64,000 nt of DNA from Isoperla grammatica (taxonomy: Eukaryota > Arthropoda > Insecta > Plecoptera > Perlodidae): NCBI GenBank assembly GCA_945910005.1, contig OX246743.1, positions 15,048,587 to 15,112,586 on the forward strand. The letters run 5' to 3'. Made by a program: the position numbers and the translations under genes. A model generated the notes under the pieces. It did no database searches. It was not told where the DNA came from and saw nothing but the letters and a program-made list of their open reading frames with translations. Within the stretch, counting starts at the first letter, position 1. Each line of letters begins with the position of its first letter. Of the stretch, positions 34,375 to 46,216 are shown piece by piece.

Positions 34375-37300
34375 ATGTCACTGACTTAGCGCAGGGTTTA
34401 TCACGTACAGTCACTTTCACAAGCGAGGAAACATGCGTTGTCTTCATTTGTTGCATGTAGTTGCTCTCATGTCACTGACTTAGCGTAGGGTTTATCTAGT
34501 ACAGTCACCGTTACAAGCGAAGAAACATGCGTTGTCTTCATTGGTTGCATGTAGTTGCTTTTATGTCACTGACTTAGCGCAGGGTTTATCAAGTTCAGTC
34601 ACCGTCACAAGCGAGAAAACATGCGTTGTCCTCATATGTTGCATGAACTGGCCTTCATGTCACTGACTTAGCGCAGGGTATATCACGTACAGTAACCTTC
34701 CCAAGCGAGGAAACATGTGTTGTCTTCATATGTTGCATGTAGTTGCTCTCATGTCACTGACTTAGCGCAGGGTTTATCACGTACAGTCACCGTCACAAGC
34801 GAGGAAACATGCGGTGTCTTCATATGTTGCAGGTAGTTGCTCTCATGTCACTGACTTAGCGCAGGGTTTATCAAGTACAGTCACCTACACAAGCGAGGAA
34901 ACATGCGTTGTCCTAATATGTTCAAGAAGTGGCTTTTATGTCACTGACTAAGCGCAGGGTTTATCAAGTACAGTCACCTTCACAAGCGAGGAAACATGCG
35001 TTGTCCTAATATGTTCAAGAAGTGGCTTTCATGTCACTGACTTAGCGCAGGGTTTATCAAGTACAGTCACCTTCACAAGCGAAGAAACATGCGTTGTCTT
35101 CATATGTTGCATGTAGTTGCACTCATGTGACTGACTTAGCGCATGGTTTATCAAGTACAGTCACCGTCACAAGCGAGGAAACATGCGTTGTCTTCATATG
35201 TTGCATGTAGTTGCTCTCATGTCACTGACTTAGCGCAGTGTTTATCAAGTACAGTCACCTTCACAAGCGAGGAAACATGCGTTGTCCTCATATGTTGCAT
35301 GTAGTTGCTCTCATGTCACTGACTTAGCGCAGGGTTTATCAAGTACAGTCACCAACACAAGCGAGGAAACATGCGTTGTCTTCATATATTGCATGTAGTT
35401 GCTCTCATGTCACTGACTTAGCGCAGGGTTTATCAAGTACAGTCACCATCACAAGCGAAGAAACATGCGTTGTCCTCATATGTTGCATGTAGTTGCGGTC
35501 ATGTCACTGACTTAGCGCAGGGTTTATCACGTACAGTCACCTTTACAAGCGAGGAAACATGCGTTGTCTTCATATGTTGCATGAAGTGGCTTTCATATCA
35601 CTGACTTACGCAGGGTTTATTAAGTACAGTCACCGTCACAAGCGAGGAAACATTCGTTCTCTTCATATGTTGCATGTAGTTGCTCTCATGTCACTGACTA
35701 AGCGCAGGGTTTATCAAGTACAGTCACCTTCACAAGCGAGGAAACATGCGTTGTCTTCATATGTTGCATGTAGTTGCTCTTATGTCACTGACTTAGCGCG
35801 GGGTTTATCAATTACAGTCACCTTCACAAGCGAGGAAACATGCGTTGTCCTAATATGTTCAAGAAGTTGCTTTCATGTCACTGACTAAGCGCAGGGTTTA
35901 TCAAGTACAGTCACCTTTACAAGCGAGGAAACATGCGTTGTCCTAATATGTTCAAGAAGTGGCTTTTATGTCACTGACTTAGCGCAGGGTTTATCAAGTA
36001 CAGTCACCTTCACAAGCGAGAAAACATGCGTGGTCTTTATATGTTGCATGTAGTTGCACTCATGTCACTGACTTAGCGCAGGGTTTATCAAGTACAGTCA
36101 CCGTCACAAGCGTGGAAACATGCGTTGTCTTCATTGTTGCATGTAGTTGCTCTCATGTCACTGACTTAGCGCAGGGTTTATCATTTACAGTCACCTTCAC
36201 AAGCGAGGAAACATGCGTTGCCCTCATATGTTGCATGTAGGTGCTCTCATGTCACTGACTTAGCGCAGGGTTTATCAAGTACAGTGACCTTCACAAGAGA
36301 GGAAACATGCGTTGTCTTCATATGTTGCATGTAGTTGCTCTCATGTCACTGACTTAGCGCAGGGTTTATCAAGTACAGTCACCTTCACAAGCGAGGGAAC
36401 ATGCGTTGTCTTCATATGTTGCATGTAGTTGCTCTCATGTCACTGACTTAGCTCAGGGTTTATCAAGTACAGTCACCTTCACAAGCGAGGAAACAAACGT
36501 TGTCTTCATATGTTGCATGTAGTTGCTCTCATGTCACTGACTTAGCGCATGGTTTATCAAGTACAGTCACCGTCACAAGCGAGGAAACATGCGTTGTCTT
36601 CATATGTTGCATGTAGTTTATCTCATGTCACTGACTTAGCGCAGGGTTTATCATGTACAGGTACCGTGACAAGCGAGGAAACATGCGTTGTCTTCATATG
36701 TTGCATGTAGTTGCTCTCATGTCACTGACTTAACGCAGGGTTTATCAAGTACAGTCACCTTCACAAGCGAGGAAACATGCGTTGTCTTCATATGTTGCAT
36801 GTAGTTGCTCTCATGTCACTGACTTAGCGCAGGGTATATCAAGTACAGTCACCTTCACAAGCGAGGATACATGCGTTTGCTTCATATGTTGCATGAATTT
36901 GCTCTCATGTCACTGACTTAGCGCAGGGTTTATTAAGTACAGTCACCGTCACAAGCGAGGAAACATGCGTTGTCCTAATATGTTGCATGTAGTTGCTCTC
37001 ATGTCACTGACTCAGCGCAGGGTTTATCAAATACAGTCACCGTCACAAGCGAGGAAACATGCGTTGTCCTAATATGTTGCATGTAGTTGCTCTCATGTCA
37101 CTGACTTAGCGCAGGGTTTATCAAGTACAGTCACCGTCACAAGCGAGGATACATGCGTTGTCTTCATATGTTGCATGTAGTTGCTCTCATGTCACTGACT
37201 TAGCGCAGGGTTTTTCAAGTACAGTCACCTTCACAAGCGAGGAAGCATGCGTTGTCTTCATATGTTGCATGGTGTTGCTCTCATGTCACTGACTTTGCGC

Positions 37301-38990
37301 AGGGTTTATCAAGTACAGTCACCGTCACAAGCGAGGAAACATGCGTTGTTCTCATATGTTGCATATAGTTGCTCTCATGTCACTGACTTAGCGCAGGGTT
37401 TATCAAGTACAGTCACCGTAACAAGCGAGGAAACATGCGTTGTCTTCATATGTTGCATGTAGTTGCTCTCATGTCACTGACTTAGCGCAGGGTTTATCAA
37501 GTACAGTCACCGTTTTAAGCGAGCAAACATGCACTGTCTTCATATGTTGCGTGTAGTTGCTTTCATCTCATTGACTTAGCGCAGGGTTTATCACGTACAG
37601 TCACCGTAACAAGCGAGAAAACATGCGTTGTCTTCACATGTTGCATGTAGTTGCTCTCATGTCACTGACTTAGCGCAGTGTTTATCACGTACAGTCACCG
37701 TAACAAGCGAGGAAACATGCGTTGTCTTCATATGTTGCATGTTGTTGCTCTCATGTCACTGACTTAGCGCAGGGTTTATCACGTACAGTCACCGTCACAA
37801 GCGAGGAAACATGCGTTGTCTCCATATGTTGCATGGCGTTGCTCTTATGTCACTGACTTAGCGCAGGGGTTATCAAGTACAGTCACCTTCACAAGCGAGA
37901 AAACATGCGTTGTCCTCATATGTTGCATGAACTGGCCTTCATGTCACTGACTTAGCGCAGGGTATATCACGTACAGTAACTTTCCCAAGCGAGGAAACAT
38001 GTGTTGTCTTCATATGTTGCATGTAGTTGCTCTCATGTCACTGACTTAGCGCAGGGTTTATCAAGTACAGTCACCTTCACAAGCGAGGAAACATGCGTTG
38101 TCTTCATATGTTGCATGAAGTTGCTCTCATGTCACTGACTTAGCGCAGGGTTTATCAAGTACAGTCACCTTCACATGCGAGGAAACATGCGTTGTCTTCA
38201 TATGTTGCATGTACTTGCTCTCATGTCATTGACTTAGCGCAGGGTTTATCAAGTACAGTCACCTTCACAAGCGAGGAAAAATGCTTTGTCTTCATATGTT
38301 GCATGTAGTTGCTCTCATGTCACTGACTTAGCGCAGGTTTATCAAGTACAGTCACCTTCACAAGCGAGGAAACATGCGTTGTCCTAATATGTTCAACAAG
38401 TGGCTTTCATGTCACTGACTTAGCGCAGGGTTTATCAAGTACAGTCACCTTCACAAGCGAGGAAACTTGCATTGTCCTTATATGTTCAAGAAGTGGCTTT
38501 CATGTCACTGACTTAGCGCAGGGTTTATCAAGTACAGTCACCTTCACAAGCGAGGAAACATGCGTTGTCTTTATATGTTGCATGTAGTTGCTCTTATGTC
38601 ACTGACTTAGCGCAGGGTTTATCAAGTACAGTCACGGTCACAAGCGAGGAAACATGCGTTGTCTTCATATGTTGCAAGTAGTTGCTTTCATGTCACTGAC
38701 TTAGCGCAGGGTTAATAAAGTACAGTCACCTTCACAAGCGAGGAAACAAGCGTTGTCTTCATATGTTGCATGTAGTTGCTCTCATGTCACTGACTAAGCT
38801 CAGGGTTTATCAAGTACAGTCACCTTCACAAGCGAGGAAGCATGCGTTGTCTTCATATGTTGCATGTAGTTGCTCTTATGTCTTTGACTTAGCGCGGGGT
38901 TTATCAAGTACAGTCACCTTCACAAGCGAGGAAACATGCGTTGTCCTAATATGTTCAAGAAGTAGCTTTTATGTCACTGACTTAGCGCAG
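34375..38990 (+). repeat. 4,690-bp tandem HOR, copy 2 (one monomer shorter)
   Basis: The constant 4,690-bp offset to copy 1 holds to about 38,050 and becomes 4,596 bp afterwards: one 94-bp monomer present at about 33,375-33,468 (with GCGGTG) is missing here. Only scattered single-base differences are seen elsewhere (31,078 GCATATAG against GCATGTAG; 37,149 GGATACATG against GGAAACATG). Its last ~0.8 kb is also the first part of the next, 1,781-bp, duplication. Confidence 0.85.
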
Positions 38991-39936
38991 GGTTTATCAA
39001 GTACAGTCACCTTCACAAGCGAGGAAACATGCGTTGTCCTAATATGTTAAAGAAGTGGCTTTCATGTCACTGACTTAGCGCAGGGTTTATCATGTACAGT
39101 CACCTTCACAAGCGAGGAAACATGCGTTGTCTTCATATGTTGCATGTAGTTGCACTCATGTCACTGACTTAGCGCAGGGTTTATCAAGTACAGTCACCGT
39201 CACAAGCGAGGAAACATGCGTTGTCTTCATATGTTGCATGTAGTTGCTCTCATGTCACTGACTTAGCGCAGGGTTTATCATTTACAGTCACCTTCACAAG
39301 CGAGGAAACATTCGTTGCCCTCATATGTTGCATGTAGGTGCTCTCATGTCACTGACTTAGCGCAGGGTTTATCAAGTACAGTGACCTTCACAAGCGAGGA
39401 AACATGCGTTGTCTTCATATGTTGCATGTAGTTGCTCTCATGTCACTGACTTAGCGCAGGGTTTATCAAGTACAGTCACCTTCACAAGCGAGGGAACATG
39501 CGTTGTCTTCATATGTTGCATGTAGTTGCTCTCATGTCACTGACTTAGCGCAGGGTTTATCAAGTACAGTCACCTTCACAAGCGAGGAAACATGCGTTGT
39601 CTTCATATGTTGCATGTAGTTGCTCTTATGTCACTGACTTAGCGCATGGTTTATCAAGTACAGTCACCGTCACAAGCGAGGAAACATGCGTTGTCTTCAT
39701 ATGTTGCATGTAGTTAATCTCATGTCACTGACTTAGCGCAGGGTTTATCATGTACAGTTACCGTGACAAGCGAGAAAACATGCGTTTTCTTCATATGTTG
39801 CATGTAGTTGCTCTCATGTCACTGACTTAGCGCAGGGTATATCAAGTACAGTCACCTTCACAAGCGAGGATACATGCGTTTGCTTCATATGTTGCATGAA
39901 GTTGCTCTCATGTCACTGACTTAGCGCAGGGTTTAT
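38156..39936 (+). repeat. 1,781-bp tandem duplication, copy 1
   Basis: Nineteen monomers (19 x 94 minus 5). Homologous positions 1,781 bp apart include CACATGCGAGG (38,172 and 39,953), the AGCGCAGGTTTATC deletion, ACAAGCGTTGTC, and the CATTCGTTGCCC monomer. It ends at the GTTTATTAAG monomer, whose left part is spliced to the start of copy 2. Confidence 0.85.
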
Positions 39937-41717
39937 TAAGTACAGTCACCTTCACATGCGAGGAAACATGCGTTGTCTTCATATGTTGCATGTACTTGCT
40001 CTCATGTCATTGACTTAGCGCAGGGTTTATCAAGTACAGTCACCTTCACAAGCGAGGAAAAATGCTTTGTCTTCATATGTTGCATGTAGTTGCTCTCATG
40101 TCACTGACTTAGCGCAGGTTTATCAAGTACAGTCACCTTCACAAGCGAGGAAACATGCGTTGTCCTAATATGTTCAACAAGTGGCTTTCATGTCACTGAC
40201 TTAGCGCAGGGTTTATCAAGTACAGTCACCTTCACAAGCGAGGAAACTTGCATTGTCCTTATATGTTTAAGAAGTGGCTTTCATGTCACTGACTTAGCGC
40301 AGGGTTTATCAAGTACAGTCACCTTTACAAGCGAGGAAACATGCGTTGTCTTTATATGTTGCATGTAGTTGCTCTTATGTCACTGACTTAGCGCAGGGTT
40401 TATCAAGTACAGTCACGGTCACAAGCAAGGATACATGCGTTGTCTTCATATGTTGCAAGTAGTTGCTTTCATGTCACTGACTTAGCGCAGGGTTAATAAA
40501 GTACTGTCACCTTCACAAGCGAGGAAACAAGCGTTGTCTTCATATGTTGCATGTAGTTGCTCTCATGTCACTGACTAAGCTCAGGGTTTATCAAGTACAG
40601 TCACCTTCACAAGCGAGGAAGCATGCGTTGTCTTCATATGTTGCATGTAGTTGCTCTTATGTCTTTGACTTAGCGCGGGGTTTATCAAGTACAGTCACCT
40701 TCACAAGCGAGGAAACATGCGTTGTCCTAATATGTTCAAGAAGTGGCTTTTATGTCACTGACTTAGCGCAGGGTTTATCAAGTACAGTCACCTTCACAAG
40801 CGAGGAAACATGCGTTGTCCTAATATGTTAAAGAAGTGGCTTTCATGTCACTGACTTAGCGCAGGGTTTATCATGTACAGTCACCTTCACAAGCGAGGAA
40901 ACATGCGTTGTCTTCATATGTTGCATGTAGTTGCACTCATGTCACTGACTTAGCGCAGGGTTTATCAAGTACAGTCACCGTCACAAGCGAGGAAACATGC
41001 GTTGTCTTCATATGTTGCATGTAGTTGCTCTCATGTCACTGACTTAGCGCAGGGTTTATCATTTACAGTCACCTTCACAAGCGAGGAAACATTCGTTGCC
41101 CTCATATGTTGCATGTAGGTGCTCTCATGTCACTGACTTAGCGCAGGGTTTATCAAGTACAGTGACCTTCACAAGCGAGGAAACATGCGTTGTCTTCATA
41201 TGTTGCATGTAGTTGCTCTCATGTCACTGACTTAGCGCAGGGTTTATCAAGTACAGTCACCTTCACAAGCGAGGGAACATGCGTTGTCTTCATATGTTGC
41301 ATGTAGTTGCTCTCATGTCACTGACTTAGCGCAGGGTTTATCAAGTACAGTCACCTTCACAAGCGAGGAAACATGCGTTGTCTTCATATGTTGCATGTAG
41401 TTGCTCTCATGTCACTGACTTAGCGCATGGTTTATCAAGTACAGTCACCGTCACAAGCGAGGAAACATGCGTTGTCTTCATATGTTGCATGTAGTTAATC
41501 TCATGTCACTGACTTAGCGCAGGGTTTATCATGTACATTTACCGTGACAAGCGAGAAAACATGCGTTTTCTTCATATGTTGCATGTAGTTGCTCTCATGT
41601 CACTGACTTAGCGCAGGGTATATCAAGTACAGTCACCTTCACAAGCGAGGATACATGCGTTTGCTTCATATGTTGCATGAAGTTGCTCTCATGTCACTGA
41701 CTTAGCGCAGGGTTTAT
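39937..41717 (+). repeat. 1,781-bp tandem duplication, copy 2
   Basis: About half a dozen single-base differences from copy 1 are visible (ATATGTTTAAG near 40,262; GCAAGGATACATG near 40,426; GTACTGTCACC near 40,501; ACATTTACCG near 41,536). The sequence after about 41,731 follows the normal HOR order (CCGTCAC) where copy 1 is followed by the junction (CCTTCACATG). Confidence 0.82.
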
Positions 41718-44700
41718 TAAGTACAGTCACCGTCACAAGCGAGGAAACATGCGTTGTCCTAATATGTTGCATGTAGTTGCTCTCATGTCACTGACTCAGC
41801 GCAGGGTTTATCAAATACAGTCACCGTCACAAGCGAGGAAACATGCGTTGTCCTAATATGTTGCATGTAGTTGCTCTCATGTCACTGACTTAGCGCAGGG
41901 TTTATCAAGTACAGTCACCGTCACAAGCGAGGAAACATGCGTTATCTTCATATGTTGCATGTAGTTGCTCTCATGTCACTGACTTAGCGCAGGGTTTATC
42001 AAGTACAGTCACCTTCACAAGCGAGGAAGCATGCGTTGTCTTCATATGTTGCATGGTGTTGCTCTCATGTCACTGACTTTGCGCAGGGTTTATCAAGTAC
42101 AGTCACCGTCACAAGCGAGGAAACATGCGTTGTCCTCATATGTTGCATGTAGTTGCTCTCATGTCACTGACTTAGCGCAGGGTTTATCAAGTACAGTCAC
42201 CGTAACAAGCGAGGAAACATGCGTTGTCTTCATATGTTGCATGTAGTTGCTCTCATGTCACTGACTTAGCGCAGGGTTTATCAAGTACAGTCACCGTTTT
42301 AAGCGAGCAAACATGCACTGTCTTCATATGTTGCGTCTAGTTGCTTTCATCTCATTGACTTAGCGCAGGGTTTATCACGTACAGTCACCGTAACAAGCGA
42401 GAAAACATGCGTTGACTTCATATGTTGCATGTAGTTGCTCTCATGTCACTGACTTAGCGCAGTGTTTATCACGTACAGTCACCGTAACAAGCGAGGAAAC
42501 ATGCGTTGTCTTCATATGTTGCATGTTGTTGCTCTCATGTCACTGACTTAGCGCAGGGTTTATCACGTACAGTCACCGTCACAAGCGAGGAAACATGCGT
42601 TGTCTCCATATGTTGCATGTAGTTGCTCTTATGTCACTGACTTAGCGCAGGGGTTATCAAGTACAGTCACCTTCACAAGCGAGAAAACATGCGTTGTCCT
42701 CATATGTTGCATGAACTGGCCTTCATGTCACTGACTTAGCGCAGGGTATATCACGTACAGTAACTTTCCCAAGCGAGGAAACATGTGTTGTCTTCATATG
42801 TTGCATGTAGTTGCTCTCATGTCACTGACTTAGCGCAGGGTTTATCACGTACAGTCACCGTCACAAGCGAGGAAACATGCGGTGTCTTCATATGTTGCAT
42901 GTAGTTGCTCTCATGTCACTGACTTAGCGCAGGGTTTATCAAGTACAGTCACCTTAACAAGCGAGGAAACATGCATTGTCCTAATATGTTGCATGAAGTT
43001 GCTCTCATGTCACTGACTTAGCGCAGGGTTTATCAAGTACAGTCACCTTCACAAGCGAGGAAACATGCATTGTCTTCATATGTTGCATGAAGTTGCTCTC
43101 ATGTCACTGACTTAGCGCAGGGTTTATCAAGTACAGTCACCTTCACATGCGAGGAAACATGCGTTGTCTTCATATGTTGCATGTACTTGCTCTCATGTCA
43201 CTGACTTAGCGCAGGGTTTATCAAGTACAGTCACCTTCACAAGCGAGGAAACATGCTTTGTCTTCATATGTTGCATGTAGTTGCTCTCATGTCACTGACT
43301 TAGCGCAGGTTTATCAAGTACAGTCACCTTCACAAGTGAGGAAACATGCGTTGTCCTAATATGTTCAACAAGTGGCTTTCATGTCACTGACTTAGCGCAG
43401 GGTTTATCAAGTACAGTCACCTTCACAAGCGAGGAAACTTGCATTGTCCTTATATGTTCAAGAAGTGGCTTTCATGTCACTGACTTAGCGCAGGATTTAT
43501 CAAGTACAGTCACCTTCACAAGCGAGGAAACATGCGTTGTCTTTATATGTTGCATGTAGTTGCTCTTATGTCACTGACTTAGCACAGGGTTTATCAAGTA
43601 CAGTCACGGTCACAAGCGAGGAAACATGCGTTGTCTTCATATGTTGCAAGTAGTTGCTTTCATGTCACTGACTTAGCGCAGGGTTAATAAAGTACAGTCA
43701 CCTTCACAAGCGAGGAAACAAGCGTTGTCTTCATATGTTACATGTAGTTGCTCTCATGTCACTGACTAAGCGCAGGGTTTATCAAGTACAGTCACCTTCA
43801 CAAGCGAGGAAGCATGCGTTGTCTTCATATGTTGCATGTAGTTGCTCTTATGTCTTTGACTTAGCGCGGGGTTTATCAAGTACAGTCACCTTCACAAGCG
43901 AGGAAACATGCGTTGTCCTAATATGTTCAAGAAGTGGCTTTTATGTCACTGACTTAGCGCAGGGTTTATCAAGTACAGTCACCTTCACAAGCGAGGAAAC
44001 ATGCGTTGTCCTAATATGTTCAAGAAGTGGCTTTCATGTCACTGACTTAGCGCAGGGTTTATCAAGTACATTCACCGTCACAAGCGAGGAAACATGCGTT
44101 GTCTTCATATGTTGCATGTAGTTGCTCTCATGTCACTGACTTAGCGCAGTGTTTATCAAGTACAGTCACCTTCACAAGCGAGGAAACATGCGTTGTCCTC
44201 ATATGTTGCATGTAGTTGCTCTCATGTCACTGACTTAGCGCAGGGTTTATCAAGTACAGTCACCGTCACAAGCGAGGAAACATGCGTTGTCTTCATATGT
44301 TGCATGTAGTTGCTCTCATGTCACTGACTTAGCGCAGGGTTTATCAAGTACAGTCACCATCACAAGCGAACAAACATGCGTTGTCCTCATATGTTGCATG
44401 TATATTTGCGGTCATGTCACTGACTTAGCGCAGGGTTTATCACGTACAGTCACCTTTACAAGCGAGGAAACATGCGTTGTCTTCATATGTTGCATGTAGT
44501 TGCTCTCATGTCACTGACTAAGCGCAGGGTTTATCAAGTACAGTCACCTTCACAAGCGAGGAAACATGCGTTGTCTTCATATGTTGCATGTAGTTGCTCT
44601 TATGTCACTGACTTAGCGCGGGGTTTATCAAGTACAGTCACCTTCACAAGCGAGGAAACATGCGTTGTCCTAATATGTTCAAGAAGTGGCTTTCATGTCA

Positions 44701-44844
44701 CTGACTAAGCGCAGGGTTTATCAAGTACAGTCACCTTCACAAGCGAGGAAACATGCGTTGTCCTAATATGTTCAAGAAAAGGCTTTTATGTCACTGACTT
44801 AGCGCAGGGTTTATCAAGTACAGTCACCTTCACAAGCGAGGAAA

Positions 44845-45235
44845 CATGCGTTGTCTTTATATGTTGCATGTAGTTGCACTCATGTCACTGACTTAGCGCA
44901 GGGTTTATCAAGTACAGTCACCGTCACAAGCGAGGAAACATGCGTTGTCTTCATATGTTGCATGTAGTTGCTCTCATATCACTGACTTAGCGCAGGGTTT
45001 ATCAAGTACAGTCACCTTCACCAGCGAGGAAACATGCGTTGTCCTCATATGTTGCATGTAGTTGCTCTCATGTCACTGACTTAGCGCAGGGTTTATCAAG
45101 TACAGTCACCGTCACAAGCGAGGAAACATGCGTTGTCTTCATATGTTGCATGTAGTTGCTCTCATGTCACTGACTTAGCGCAGGGTTTATCTAGTTCAGT
45201 CACCGCCACAAGCGAGGAAACATGCGTTGTCTTCA
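44845..45235 (+). repeat. Domain-1-like segment inside domain 2
   Basis: Markers in fixed spacing (GTCTTTATATG, CACTCATG, CTCATATCACTG, TTCACCAGCG, GTCCTCATATG, TTTATCTAG, CCGCCACAAGCG) match 3,095 to about 3,485 of domain 1 at a constant offset of 41,750 bp (TTCACCAGCG at 3,267 and 45,017). The same segment is carried in the later copies of block X. The copies differ at only a few bases, which suggests sequence exchange between the domains. Confidence 0.65.
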
Positions 45236-45840
45236 TTGGTTGCATGTAGTTGCTCTTATGTCACTGACTTAGCGCAGGGTTTATCAAGTTCAGTCACCGT
45301 CACAAGCGAGAAAACATGCGTTGTCCTCATATGTTGCATGAACTGGCCTTCATGTACCTGACTTAGCGCAGGGTATATCACGTACAGTAACTTTCCCAAG
45401 CGAGGAAACATGCGTTGTCTTCATATGTTGCATGTAGTTGCTCTCATGTCACTGACTTAGCGCAGGGTTTATCACGTACAGTCACCGTCACAAGCGAGGA
45501 AACATGCGATGTCTTCATATGTTGCATGTAGTTGCTCTCATGTCACTGACTTTGCGCAGGGTTTATCAAGTACAGTCACCGTCACAAGCGAGGAAACATG
45601 CGTTGTCCTCATATGTTGCATGTAGTTGCTCTCATGTCACTGACTTAGCGCAGGGTTTATCAAGTACAGTCACCGTAACAAGCGAGGAAACATGCGTTGT
45701 CTTCATATGTTGCATGTAGTTGCTCTCATGTCACTGACTTAGCGCAGGGTTTATCAAGTACAGTCACCGTTTTAAGCGAGCAAACATGCACTGTCTTCAT
45801 ATGTTGCGTGTAGTTGCTTTCATCTCATTGACTTAGCGCA

Positions 45841-46028
45841 GGGTTTATCACGTACAGTCACCGTAACAAGCGAGAAAACATGCGTTGTCTTCATATGTTG
45901 CATGTAGTTGCTCTCATGTCACTGACTTAGCGCAGTGTTTATCACGTACAGTCACCGTAACAAGCGAGGAAACAAGCGTTGTCTTCATATGTTGCATGTT
46001 GTTGCTCTCATGTCACTGACTTAGCGCA
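45841..46028 (+). repeat. 188-bp dimer duplication, copy 1
   Basis: Two monomers, GGGTTTATCACG...CGTAACAAGCGAGAAAAC and CAGTGTTTATCACG...GTTGTTGCTC, are repeated immediately at 46,029. This copy carries ACAAGCGTTG where the second has ACATGCGTTG. Confidence 0.85.
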
Positions 46029-46216
46029 GGGTTTATCACGTACAGTCACCGTAACAAGCGAGAAAACATGCGTTGTCTTCATATGTTGCATGAAGTTGCT
46101 CTCATGTCACTGACTTAGCGCAGTGTTTATCACGTACAGTCACCGTAACAAGCGAGGAAACATGCGTTGTCTTCATATGTTGCATGTTGTTGCTCTCATG
46201 TCACTGACTTAGCGCA
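46029..46216 (+). repeat. 188-bp dimer duplication, copy 2
   Basis: Immediate tandem repeat of the preceding dimer; it differs by GCATGAAGTTG in place of GCATGTAGTTG near 46,086 and by a few other bases. Other copies of this region (for example 49.4-49.6 kb) have the dimer once. Confidence 0.85.
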
